Assembly (NCBI GenBank): GCA_034669525.1
Contig: JAXDNH010000090.1
Coordinates: 1 to 20,058 of the forward strand
Length of the DNA stretch: 20,058 nucleotides
Direction of reading: 5' to 3'
Source of the DNA: JAFASC01 sp034669525
Lineage (GTDB): Bacteria > Pseudomonadota > Alphaproteobacteria > Rhizobiales > Beijerinckiaceae
The notes below the pieces were generated by a model, which searched no databases, was not told the origin of the DNA, and saw only the letters and a list, made by a program, of their open reading frames with translations. Shown here piece after piece: positions 13,291-20,058 of the stretch (positions within the stretch are counted from its first letter, which is position 1; each line of letters begins with the position of its first letter). The translations under genes were made by a program, and so were the position numbers.

Positions 13291-13326
13291 TTTCCGCTAG
13301 AACGGCCAAATCCGCGCAAGGACGCC

Positions 13327-13340
13327 TTGCGCCAAATCAA
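13327..13340 (-). promoter_or_regulatory. FixK/FNR-like box upstream of hemA
   Basis: On the minus strand TTGA-N6-GCAA fits the FixK2-type consensus TTG(A/C)-N6-(T/G)CAA. Its centre lies about 165 bp from the hemA start. If placed at -40 it predicts a start near 13293, with a weak TTCTAG as -10. FixK-dependent oxygen control of hemA is described in Bradyrhizobium. The site overlaps the end of the T-tract of the neighbouring terminator, so a chance match is possible. Confidence 0.45.
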
Positions 13341-13370
13341 AAAGAGCACCCCGATCTGGTCGGGGTGCTC
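13339..13370 (-). terminator. Intrinsic terminator of the Gly/Ala-rich protein gene
   Basis: GAGCACCCCGA (13344-13354) and TCGGGGTGCTC (13360-13370) form an 11-bp perfect stem with a 5-base loop. On the minus strand five T follow (13343-13339). It lies 30 bp beyond the stop of the gene at 13400-14041 and insulates hemA from it. Confidence 0.88.
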
Positions 13371-13399
13371 CGATTTTCGGGTCGCGAGAGGAAAGCCGC

Positions 13400-14041
13400 T
13401 TACGGCTGGACCACGCCCCTGACCGGGCCGCCATTGACAGTGCAGGTACAGCCGAGGCCGATTTCGGCAGGCTCATAAAGGCGGCAGATCAGGACAGGCG
13501 TCGCGCAGGAGCCGCCCTCCGCATCGAGCGCCGCCGGCGCCACGACGGGCGCGGCGTCATAGCCGGGCTCATCGTAATAGCCCGCGTCGTAGGGATAATC
13601 GTAGCCGTACGCGCCGACGCCGTAGGCGATCCCCGCACCCGCTGCAGCCGCAGCATAGGGCCAGAAGCGCTGACGATTCCCGCCGCGCCAGTCCCGGCGA
13701 GCGGCGGGGCCGGCGGTGAAGGCGGGCCGGCCCGTGAAGCCCGCCTTCGGCGTTCCGGCCGCTGCCGCAAACCCGGCATTCGGCCCGGCGACGGAACGGC
13801 CGGTCATGAGGGGGGCAGCACCCGAGTTTCGTCCTGCAAACCCGGCGCCGCCGAGGTTCGGATGAGCCGCTATACCCGCGCCGAAACTTCGATGGGCCGC
13901 CATACCGGCGCCGCCAACGTGCGGAGCTCCGACCGCGCCGCCATGACCGCCGACGCCTTTGAATTGAGCCGCCGCCGGTCCGGCAAAGGTCGCCACACCC
14001 AATACCAAAGCGGCAATGTAGCCGCTGGTTCGAATTTTCAT
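13400..14041 (-). CDS. Secreted Gly/Ala-rich protein with Cys-rich C-terminus, 213 aa
   Basis: I chose the ATG at 14041 because AGGAG lies six bases upstream and a clear signal peptide follows (KIRTSGYIAALVLGVATFAGPAAA-Q). The mature part is low complexity: imperfect repeats of the type G-A-G-[MIF]-A-[AG]-[HR] near residues 45-75, then Gly/Ala/Pro-rich sequence, a hydrophobic Ala/Gly run (PYAAAAAGAGIAYGVGAYGY) and a Tyr/Asp-rich stretch. The C-terminus has four Cys in SCATPVLICRLYEPAEIGLGCTCTVNGGPVRG, a pattern I recall from uncharacterised exported proteins of Bradyrhizobium relatives. It may be a cell-envelope protein; no enzymatic motif is visible. Transcription ends at the terminator 13339-13370. 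About 190 bp separate its start from the upstream helicase gene. Confidence 0.85.
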   Translation of the reverse strand: MKIRTSGYIAALVLGVATFAGPAAAQFKGVGGHGGAVGAPHVGGAGMAAHRSFGAGIAAHPNLGGAGFAGRNSGAAPLMTGRSVAGPNAGFAAAAGTPKAGFTGRPAFTAGPAARRDWRGGNRQRFWPYAAAAAGAGIAYGVGAYGYDYPYDAGYYDEPGYDAAPVVAPAALDAEGGSCATPVLICRLYEPAEIGLGCTCTVNGGPVRGVVQP

Positions 14042-14229
14042 GAGACACTCCTCGGCCGCAGCTCTGAGCTGCGTCGCCTTGACGATAGCAAGCTCAGAAC
14101 CATTCTCGCGGGCCAACGCCAGGTTCATTCGACAGTTCCAGGGCCGGATGCGGCACGCAACGTGGGGCGTCTGCGACATCTTCGGCCGCAACGAGGCTGT
14201 GCTGATCGCGCGCGCCTTCGCGGCGTAGA

Positions 14230-15321
14230 TCAAACCACCACGGTCAACCGCTCCGCGGCCCGCGTGATGCCCGTATAAAGCCAACGCGCGCGGTGTTCGC
14301 GGAACGCGTAGCTTTCGTCGAAGAGCACGACATCGTTCCATTGCGAGCCCTGGGCCTTGTGCACGGTCAACGCGTAGCCGAAATCGAACTCATCGGAATT
14401 GCGCCGAAGCGCATACGGGATTTCGTCCTCGCCGCCTTCGAAGAATTGCGGCAGGACACCGACGCGGATCGGTTTGCCGCCGCGCAATTCCTCCGCGCGC
14501 ACTGCCATGCGTACTTTGCCGCGCCGGACCATCGCGGCCTTCTCAACGGTGAAAATGCCGCCGTTGAGAAGGCCTTTCTGCCTGTTGTTCTTGAGACAGA
14601 CGAGCTTCTCGCCAGCGGCCGGCAGCGTACCGGAAAACCCGCCGAGTTCGCGCAGGCGCCTGTTATACGCGCGGCGCGTCTTGTTGAGCCCTACCAACAC
14701 CTGATCAGCATTTTGCACCACGTCCGTGTCGATCTCGTCGCGGCCGATCACACGCGAGCGCCCATACGTGCCGCGGCTGACGCGGCCGCCGTCACGCACG
14801 ATCATCGACATGCGAATGATCGGATCGTCCGCCGCCTGCCGATGCACTTCGGTCAGCATGATGTCGGGTTCCGCCTCGGTGAAGAAGCCGCCGCCCTTCA
14901 CCGGCGGCAATTGCGCGGGGTCGCCGAGCACGAGCACCTTCTTGCCGAAAGAAAGGAGATCGCGGCCGAGTTCGGCGTCGACCATGGAGCACTCATCGAT
15001 GACGATGAGGCTTGCAGTCGCCGCCGCGCTCTCGTCATTCAGAACGAAGACCGGCTCTTCGCTTTCGATCTCGCGTGGCCGGTAGATCAGGCTGTGGATC
15101 GTACGCGCGTCGTTGCAGCCTTTGGCGCGCATGACGAGCGCGGCCTTGCCGGTAAAGGCACCGAAGGCAACCTCGCCATCGATATGCTCGGCGAGATGAC
15201 GCGCCAGCGTCGTTTTGCCCGTGCCGGCGTAGCCGAACAGACGGAAGACTTGCGCATTACCGCTCTCGATCCAGCCCGAGACGGTTTTCAGCGCGCAATC
15301 CTGCTCGGGCGACCACTGCAT
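14230..15321 (-). CDS. RecD-like ATP-dependent DNA helicase (SF1), 363 aa
   Basis: This is a compact superfamily-1 helicase of the RecD/Dda type. All main motifs are visible in order: Walker A GYAGTGKTTLA (about residue 29), motif Ia FTGKAALVMRAKGC, TIHSLIY, Walker B LIVIDECSMVD, motif III VLVLGDPAQLPPVKGGGFF, motif IV LTEVHRQAADDPIIRMS, motif V YALTVHKAQGSQWNDVVLFDE and motif VI WLYTGITRAAERLTVVV. It lacks the long N-terminal region of RecD2, so it is a stand-alone, short form common in Hyphomicrobiales. It probably acts in DNA repair or replication restart, or in handling mobile DNA; the sequence does not tell which. It ends 43 bp from the ABC permease gene on the same strand, upstream of it, without a visible terminator. 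Confidence 0.9.
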   Translation of the reverse strand: MQWSPEQDCALKTVSGWIESGNAQVFRLFGYAGTGKTTLARHLAEHIDGEVAFGAFTGKAALVMRAKGCNDARTIHSLIYRPREIESEEPVFVLNDESAAATASLIVIDECSMVDAELGRDLLSFGKKVLVLGDPAQLPPVKGGGFFTEAEPDIMLTEVHRQAADDPIIRMSMIVRDGGRVSRGTYGRSRVIGRDEIDTDVVQNADQVLVGLNKTRRAYNRRLRELGGFSGTLPAAGEKLVCLKNNRQKGLLNGGIFTVEKAAMVRRGKVRMAVRAEELRGGKPIRVGVLPQFFEGGEDEIPYALRRNSDEFDFGYALTVHKAQGSQWNDVVLFDESYAFREHRARWLYTGITRAAERLTVVV

Positions 15322-15364
15322 CTAAGCGGTGTAGAGGATTCTCCTCCTGCGGCAAACGCCCGCT

Positions 15365-16255
15365 TTAGGCCTGCATCCCCCATTTGCGCACGGTGCGCTC
15401 CTCGATCACGCGAAAGATCAGGTTCTCGACGAGCAGGCCGATCAGAATGACGCAGAGCAGGCCGGCAAAAACCGAGGGAATTTCAAGCTGGTTCTTGCGC
15501 TCGAAGATGAACCAGCCGAGTCCGCCGCCGCCGGAACTGACGCCGAAGACGAGCTCCGCCGCGATCAACGTGCGCCAAGCGAAGGCCCAACCGATCTTCA
15601 ATCCCGTGAGGATGGAGGGAAACGCCGCCGGAATGAGGATTTGCATGATGTAGCGCGGCCCGCTCAGTCCGTAGTTGCGCCCAACCATCCGCTGCGTCTG
15701 CGAAACCGACTTGAAGCCGGAATGCGTGTTGAGCGCGACCGCCCACAAAACCGAATGGATGAGCACGAAAACCAGGCTGCCGTTGCCCAGGCCGAACCAG
15801 ATCAAGGACAGCGGCAACAGCGCGATCGCCGGCAGCGGATTGAACATCGAGGTCAGCGTTTCGAGTATGTCCTGGCCGAGGCGCGAGCCAATCGCCAGCC
15901 CCGTCATCAGCGCTGCGATGAACAGACCGGACGCGTAGCCCATGAGCAAGACCTTGGTCGTGTAGCCGATACGGCGCGGCAGATCGCCGGTGCGCATTCC
16001 CTCCCAGAATGCATCGAGTGTGGCGGTCAGCGTCGGGAAGAGCAGCTCGTTGTCGAGGAACCGCGCATAGACCTCCCACGTCACCGCGAGGGCGACGAGG
16101 ATGAGGATCTTGCGCAGCGTCGACTGTTCATAGAGCCGCTCCCATGTGGAGAGCGGCTTCTCGACGACGCCGAATTCCTGCGAGCCAACGCCCTGCAGCA
16201 CGAATTCCGGCCGCTCCACCTGCCCCCCGAGGTGGTTGGCTGTGAGATCAGTCAT
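15365..16255 (-). CDS. ABC transporter permease, NitT/TauT type
   Basis: This is the membrane subunit of an importer for nitrate, taurine, sulfonate or related organic anions. The start ATG at 16255 is preceded by GAGGAGG and overlaps the stop of the ATPase gene by 8 bp; the frame is open further up, but only as a shadow of that gene. About six membrane helices lie between residues 50 and 285. The cytoplasmic EAA loop that contacts the ATPase is near YGLSGPRYIMQILIPAAFPSILTGLKIGWAFAW. The motif FNPLPAIALLPLSLIWFGLGNGSLVFVLIHSVLWAV is typical for SsuC/TauC/NrtB. A long hydrophilic N-terminus (about 45 residues) is normal in this group. Substrate is unknown; no binding protein is encoded in the window beside it. 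Confidence 0.93.
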   Translation of the reverse strand: MTDLTANHLGGQVERPEFVLQGVGSQEFGVVEKPLSTWERLYEQSTLRKILILVALAVTWEVYARFLDNELLFPTLTATLDAFWEGMRTGDLPRRIGYTTKVLLMGYASGLFIAALMTGLAIGSRLGQDILETLTSMFNPLPAIALLPLSLIWFGLGNGSLVFVLIHSVLWAVALNTHSGFKSVSQTQRMVGRNYGLSGPRYIMQILIPAAFPSILTGLKIGWAFAWRTLIAAELVFGVSSGGGGLGWFIFERKNQLEIPSVFAGLLCVILIGLLVENLIFRVIEERTVRKWGMQA

Positions 16256-17087
16256 GGACGACCTCCTCTTCGACGGGATCGGCAAACAATAGACCGTGAA
16301 TGCGGTCGGACAGGCGTTCGCCTTCCTGGCCTTCATCGTGACCGTTCGAGTTCAGCTCGGCCTTCACCTGACCCGGATGCGGGGACAGCAGAAGGATGCG
16401 GTTGCCGATCTTCACCGCCTCCGGAATCGAGTGCGTTACGAACAGCACGGTGAACTTGGTATCGTCCCACAGCTGCAGGAGCTCGTCCTGCATGCGCCGG
16501 CGCGTCAGCGCATCGAGCGCGGCGAAGGGCTCGTCCATGAGCAGAATGTCTGGCTCCATCGCCATGCCGCGGGCGATGGCTACGCGCGCTTTCATGCCGC
16601 CGGACAGCGTGTGGGGATAAGAATCGGCGAATTTTGTCAGCCCGACCTTCTCGATATAATACAGCGCCTGCTTTTCAGCGGCGCTTCCCCTGCTCTTTCC
16701 GCTGGCGGTCAGCGCAAACGTGACGTTCTGTTTCACCGTCTTCCACGGCAGAAGCTGGTCAAATTCCTGGAACACCATCATGCGCTCGGGGCCGGGGCGG
16801 TCGATCTCGTGGCCTTTCAGCGCGATCCTTCCCTCGACCGGCTTCATGTAGCCGCCGACGGCTTTGAGAAGCGTTGACTTCCCGCAGCCGGACGGCCCGA
16901 GCAGGATGAAACGGTCGGATTGGAAAACCTGAAAATCGACGCGGTAGGTCGCGGTGACGAGGTGATCGCGCGTTTTGTATTGCAGCGTCACGCCGCTGAC
17001 GTCGAGCAGCACTGCCGCGGCGGCCTTTGGCACAACTGCCGGAGGGGCGCCCGCTGACACTTTCACTGGATTACCGGCCACTCCCAT
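16248..17087 (-). CDS. ABC transporter ATP-binding protein, NitT/TauT type
   Basis: This is the energising subunit for the permease that follows. It has all ABC motifs: Walker A LGPSGCGKST, Q-loop FQEFDQLLPW, signature LSGGMKARVAIARG, Walker B ILLMDEPFAALD and the switch His in FVTHSIPEA. Its 279 aa and wording fit the SsuB/TauB/NrtD group. The N-terminal 30 residues are Ala/Pro-rich and extra to the domain. ATG 17087 has GGGGAGA at a good distance. Its stop overlaps the permease start (ATGACTGA), so the two are co-translated. It lies 79 bp downstream of the feruloyl-CoA synthase gene and may be in one transcript with it. Confidence 0.95.
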   Translation of the reverse strand: MGVAGNPVKVSAGAPPAVVPKAAAAVLLDVSGVTLQYKTRDHLVTATYRVDFQVFQSDRFILLGPSGCGKSTLLKAVGGYMKPVEGRIALKGHEIDRPGPERMMVFQEFDQLLPWKTVKQNVTFALTASGKSRGSAAEKQALYYIEKVGLTKFADSYPHTLSGGMKARVAIARGMAMEPDILLMDEPFAALDALTRRRMQDELLQLWDDTKFTVLFVTHSIPEAVKIGNRILLLSPHPGQVKAELNSNGHDEGQEGERLSDRIHGLLFADPVEEEVVHD

Positions 17088-17166
17088 GCATTCTCCCCGA
17101 GGGCTTTATGAGTCATTGCAGCCAGCTTCGCCAAAGCCGCGTGTTCCCGCAAGTCTCGCCTGCAGC

Positions 17167-19014
17167 TCAGCTCACCGCCTCGAGCGCGATAACCCGCGCA
17201 TCGCCGTTTTTTTCATAGAGGGCTTCAACGAGGTGCTTGCGGTGCGCAAGCACGGCACGCTGGTTGATCGAGCCTTTATCAGTGACCTCGCCTTTGTCGA
17301 TTGATGGCACCTCATCGAGGATTGCGATGCGCGCGAGCCGGGTCGAGCTGCCGGTCGCCGATCGGGCGAAGGAGGCGAGCTGTTCACTGAGCGTGGCGCG
17401 AAGCCCGGCATGGCTCGCGAGATCGCGTGGCGCGACGCCAGCCGCGATGTTGCTGAAACAGCTGCGACATCCCTCTGGATCGAGGATGAGGATGGCGCCG
17501 AGGTCGTCGCGATCATGGCCCGTAATGACGGCGTCGCGCACGAACGGCGCGAAATGGGCGATCATCTTGGTCCGCAGCGGGCCGACACTCACCCATGTGC
17601 CGGTCACAAGCTTGAAGTCTTCCGTAATGCGCCCATCGAAGATGAAGCCGCGCTGCGGCTGGGATTCATCGACCCATTTGAGTGCATCGCCGAGTTTATA
17701 AAATCCTTCCTCGTCGAACGCCGCTCCGGTGAGCTTCGGTTCGCGCCAATAGCCGGGCGTTATGTTCGGGCCGCGCATGCGCACTTCGAGTTTGTCGCCG
17801 TTCGGCACGAGCTTCAGCTCGCATCCCGGCACCGGCGTTCCGACCATTCCGGCCTGGACCTCGCCGCTCAGCGTGAACATCGCGGACGGCGCGGTCTCCG
17901 TCGCCCCGAGCCCGGTAATAATGCGGATTTTGTCGCCGCAGCTCTTCAGAGCCGTGCGTTCGAGCCCGTCCCAGACATGCTGCGGCAGGCTCGCGCCCGC
18001 ATATTTCAGAAATTTCACCCGGCTGAAGAAATTCCTGGCGAGGTCCTCGTCGCGATCGAGCTCGTGCACCAGCATCTCGAAGCCCTTGGGCACGTTGAGA
18101 TAGCAGGTCGGCGCGATTTCCTTGAGATTGCGGATCGTCTCGGCAAAAGCGCCGGGCAGCGGCTTGCCGTCGTCGATATAAAACGTGCCGCCATGCGCGA
18201 GCGTGACGTGAACATCGTGATTGCCGCCGAACGTATGGTTCCACGGCAGCCAATCGATGAAGACCGGCGGTTCTTCTGCATAGACGGGCATGGCGGCGGC
18301 GATCTGCGCGACGTTGCTGCAGATCATGCGCTGCGTGTTGATGACGCCCTTCGCCGATCCGGTCGAGCCCGAGGTGAACAGGAATTTGGCGATCGTGTCG
18401 TGCGTCACCTTCGCATGCGCGGCGTCCACGTCCGGCCCGGGCTCGCGCGCGAGTTCCGCGAAGGACGTTGCTTTCAGCGCATTGGTCGGTGTGGTCGTGA
18501 CGATTTCGACGTCATCGTTGACGCAGGCTTCGATCGCCGGTCCGAAACGATTGCCGTCTGCGGCAAAGACAAGTCCCGGTGTCAACAGATCGAGGATGAA
18601 GCGCAGCTTCGAAAAATCCTTCGACACCGTGGAATAGGCAACCGAAATCGGCGCGAAGGGAATGCCGACATGCATCGCGGCGAACGCGAGCAAGAGATGC
18701 TCGATGTCGTTGCCCGATAGAATCGCAATCGGCCGCTCGACTGAAACCGCGCGGGTGAGCAGCCCCGCGGCGATGCGCTCGACGCGCGCCAGCGTCTCCG
18801 CATAAGTCAGCTTCACCCACGCACCGCTCGCATCGCGTTTGGCAACAAAGACGCGGCCCGGCGCCTCGCGCGCATGGCGCACGAGATAATCGGTGATGCA
18901 GGTCTCGACCGGCCCGAAGCCGTAGATCGATTTCACCAGCGTCGTGCCGTCGGCGCGCCGCTCGACGGCGACATCGGGGCGGCCAAGCCGCACCGGGCGT
19001 TCCTTGCCGGCCAT
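17167..19014 (-). CDS. fcs: Feruloyl-CoA synthase
   Basis: This acyl-adenylate-forming ligase activates ferulate or related hydroxycinnamates with ATP and CoA, the entry step of phenylpropanoid breakdown. It has 615 aa from the ATG at 19014, chosen because GGGAGG lies close upstream; the frame is open to 19074. Motifs in order: FLFTSGSTGSAKG (AMP-binding P-loop), IDWLPWNHTFGG, YLNVPKGFEML, ITGLGATETAPS (adenine site), PGYWREP, FYKLGDALKW, FIFDGRITEDFKL and the C-terminal catalytic Lys in PSIDKGEVTDKGSINQ. The DGRITEDFKL hinge and the DKGSINQ wording separate the Fcs group from ordinary fatty acyl-CoA ligases. An enoyl-CoA hydratase/aldolase is not visible in the window. Exact substrate range is inference. 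The gene is divergent from the YihY/BrkB gene across about 120 bp. Confidence 0.9.
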   Translation of the reverse strand: MAGKERPVRLGRPDVAVERRADGTTLVKSIYGFGPVETCITDYLVRHAREAPGRVFVAKRDASGAWVKLTYAETLARVERIAAGLLTRAVSVERPIAILSGNDIEHLLLAFAAMHVGIPFAPISVAYSTVSKDFSKLRFILDLLTPGLVFAADGNRFGPAIEACVNDDVEIVTTTPTNALKATSFAELAREPGPDVDAAHAKVTHDTIAKFLFTSGSTGSAKGVINTQRMICSNVAQIAAAMPVYAEEPPVFIDWLPWNHTFGGNHDVHVTLAHGGTFYIDDGKPLPGAFAETIRNLKEIAPTCYLNVPKGFEMLVHELDRDEDLARNFFSRVKFLKYAGASLPQHVWDGLERTALKSCGDKIRIITGLGATETAPSAMFTLSGEVQAGMVGTPVPGCELKLVPNGDKLEVRMRGPNITPGYWREPKLTGAAFDEEGFYKLGDALKWVDESQPQRGFIFDGRITEDFKLVTGTWVSVGPLRTKMIAHFAPFVRDAVITGHDRDDLGAILILDPEGCRSCFSNIAAGVAPRDLASHAGLRATLSEQLASFARSATGSSTRLARIAILDEVPSIDKGEVTDKGSINQRAVLAHRKHLVEALYEKNGDARVIALEAVS

Positions 19015-19136
19015 CTGTTCCTCCCCGCGTGCTGCCTTTTCAAACATCCATAAGGCCGGGCGTGCGTGCGTCAATCATTGCGGGAACGCGAGCGCGCATC
19101 CGGCATTGAGGGGGCGAGCGAGACCGGGGCGGAGCG

Positions 19137-20058
19137 ATGGCCAAGAACGTGAAGGAAACGCCGAGACCTGGGCCGCTCGTTTGGGCCGCTTCGCTGGTCC
19201 TGCTGACGCTGGCGGAGGCCGGTCACCGCACGGCCGCCAGCGGCTTCGAGGCGATGGGGCCGGCGAAGCGCGATGCCGCTGCGAAGCCAAAAGAGGGCAA
19301 GGACCGCAAGGACGGCGCGGACCGCAAAGACGGCAAGGACGCTGTGAAACCCACCGGCGCCGGCCCGCAGCCCGGAGACGCGCCGACCGCGCCCACCCCC
19401 GATAAGCCCGCAAGCCCCAAGGGCATGTGGGAAATACTGAAGCGCGTCTTCATCCGGATGGGCGCCGACAACCTGACGCTGGTGGCGGCCGGCGTCGCCT
19501 TCTACGGCCTCCTCGCGATTTTCCCGGCGCTCGCCGCGCTTGTCGCGATTTACGGTCTGGTCGCCGATCCGAACAACGTCATGCAGACGGCGGCGCAGAT
19601 TTCATCCTTCATCCCGGCGGAAGCGGCGAAGCTCATCACCGATGCCTTACAAAAGCTCGTCACCGCGTCGAAGCCATCGCTCAACACCGCCGCGATCGTC
19701 GCCATCGCCATCGCGCTGTTTTCCGCCCGCTCCGGGATGGGCGCGCTGATGACCGGGCTGAACATCGCCTGCGAGGTCCCGGAGAAGCGCTCCTTCATCA
19801 TGCAGCAGGTCATTGCGCTTGGGCTGACGCTCGGCGCCGTGATCTTTGCGGTGGTGGCGCTCGGCACCGTCGCTGGTGTGCCCGTCGTTCTCAAATTCCT
19901 GCCGCTCGGGCCCTTCACTGAAATCCTGATCAGCGTGCTGCGCTGGCCGCTGCTCGCGGTGCTGATCTTCCTCGGGCTAGCTGTCATCTACCGGTTCGCG
20001 CCGTCGCTGCCGCTGCCGCAATGGCGCTTCATCAGCCGCGGCGCGATTGCCGCAGCGG
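19137..20058 (+). CDS. YihY/virulence factor BrkB-family membrane protein (5' part)
   Basis: The frame is open from ATG 19137 to the window edge, 307 codons with no stop, so the C-terminus is missing. Residues about 98 onward match the YihY/BrkB (formerly RNase BN) family: WEILKRVFIRMGADNLTLVAAGVAFYGLLAIFPALAALVAIYGLVADPN, then SSFIPAEAAKLITDAL and KPSLNTAAIVAIAIALFSARSGMGALMTGLNIAC. Further membrane helices follow (VIALGLTLGAVIFAVVALGTVAG, WPLLAVLIFLGLAVIYRFAPS). The family has about six helices; its function is unclear. The N-terminus is unusual: a hydrophobic stretch (LVWAASLVLLTLAEAG) and then about 60 residues of Lys/Asp/Gly and Pro/Ala-rich low complexity with repeats of the type [KD]-R-K-D-G. 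GGAG lies only two bases from the ATG, so a later start at the ATG before WEILKRV is an alternative. Confidence 0.85.
   Translation, partial: MAKNVKETPRPGPLVWAASLVLLTLAEAGHRTAASGFEAMGPAKRDAAAKPKEGKDRKDGADRKDGKDAVKPTGAGPQPGDAPTAPTPDKPASPKGMWEILKRVFIRMGADNLTLVAAGVAFYGLLAIFPALAALVAIYGLVADPNNVMQTAAQISSFIPAEAAKLITDALQKLVTASKPSLNTAAIVAIAIALFSARSGMGALMTGLNIACEVPEKRSFIMQQVIALGLTLGAVIFAVVALGTVAGVPVVLKFLPLGPFTEILISVLRWPLLAVLIFLGLAVIYRFAPSLPLPQWRFISRGAIAAA

Noticed and set aside
14293..15450. A 385-codon open frame on the plus strand
   Set aside because: It is antisense to the helicase gene and part of the permease gene, both of which carry complete family motifs; it is a by-product of high G+C codon use.
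17410..18720. A 436-codon open frame on the plus strand
   Set aside because: It lies wholly antisense to the feruloyl-CoA synthase and shows no family motif.

Overview
The window is GC-rich with dense, often overlapping genes. The gene content points to an alphaproteobacterium of the Hyphomicrobiales (Xanthobacteraceae/Nitrobacteraceae-like): a C4-pathway 5-aminolevulinate synthase, a feruloyl-CoA synthase, an RND pump of the MdtB/MdtC type, a MshEN-GT2 polysaccharide synthase and a BrkB-type protein. This taxonomic placement is an inference from gene families. Both ends of the window cut genes: the RND pump lacks its 5' end and the YihY/BrkB gene lacks its 3' end.

Left part (1-7732). After the RND pump tail and a small unknown gene comes a membrane glycosyltransferase gene (minus strand) that is cut in two by a 4,363-bp mobile element at 2164-6526. 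The element has perfect 22-bp inverted ends and is flanked by a 10-bp direct repeat. Joining the two halves after removing the element and one repeat copy restores an uninterrupted reading frame of about 650 codons. The transposase is of the IS1595 type, with a zinc ribbon and an ISXO2-like DDE-type domain. The element carries an unusually large cargo: a winged-helix-like protein, a soluble/membrane gene pair of unknown function (the membrane partner ends in nine prolines), a small DUF6471-like protein divergent from the transposase, and a membrane protein with an extracytoplasmic OB-fold-like domain. The cargo pair at 3094-4388 is the best candidate here for an undescribed system.

Middle part (7803-14041). 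A periplasmic solute-binding protein converges on a Sco1/SenC copper chaperone. Next is an intact tRNA-Ala(GGC). Then follows a minus-strand phosphate cluster: a DUF47/PhoU-like protein, a PiT phosphate transporter and a Nudix hydrolase whose GTG start overlaps the PiT stop. hemA follows, with a FixK/FNR-like palindrome about 160 bp upstream that suggests oxygen control. A strong terminator separates it from a secreted Gly/Ala-rich protein.

Right part (14230-20058). On the minus strand are a RecD-like helicase, an ABC permease and ATPase of the NitT/TauT type (8-bp overlap, no binding protein nearby) and a feruloyl-CoA synthase. The transporter and synthase may together handle an aromatic or organic-acid substrate. 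A divergent YihY/BrkB membrane protein with an unusual low-complexity N-terminus runs off the right edge.
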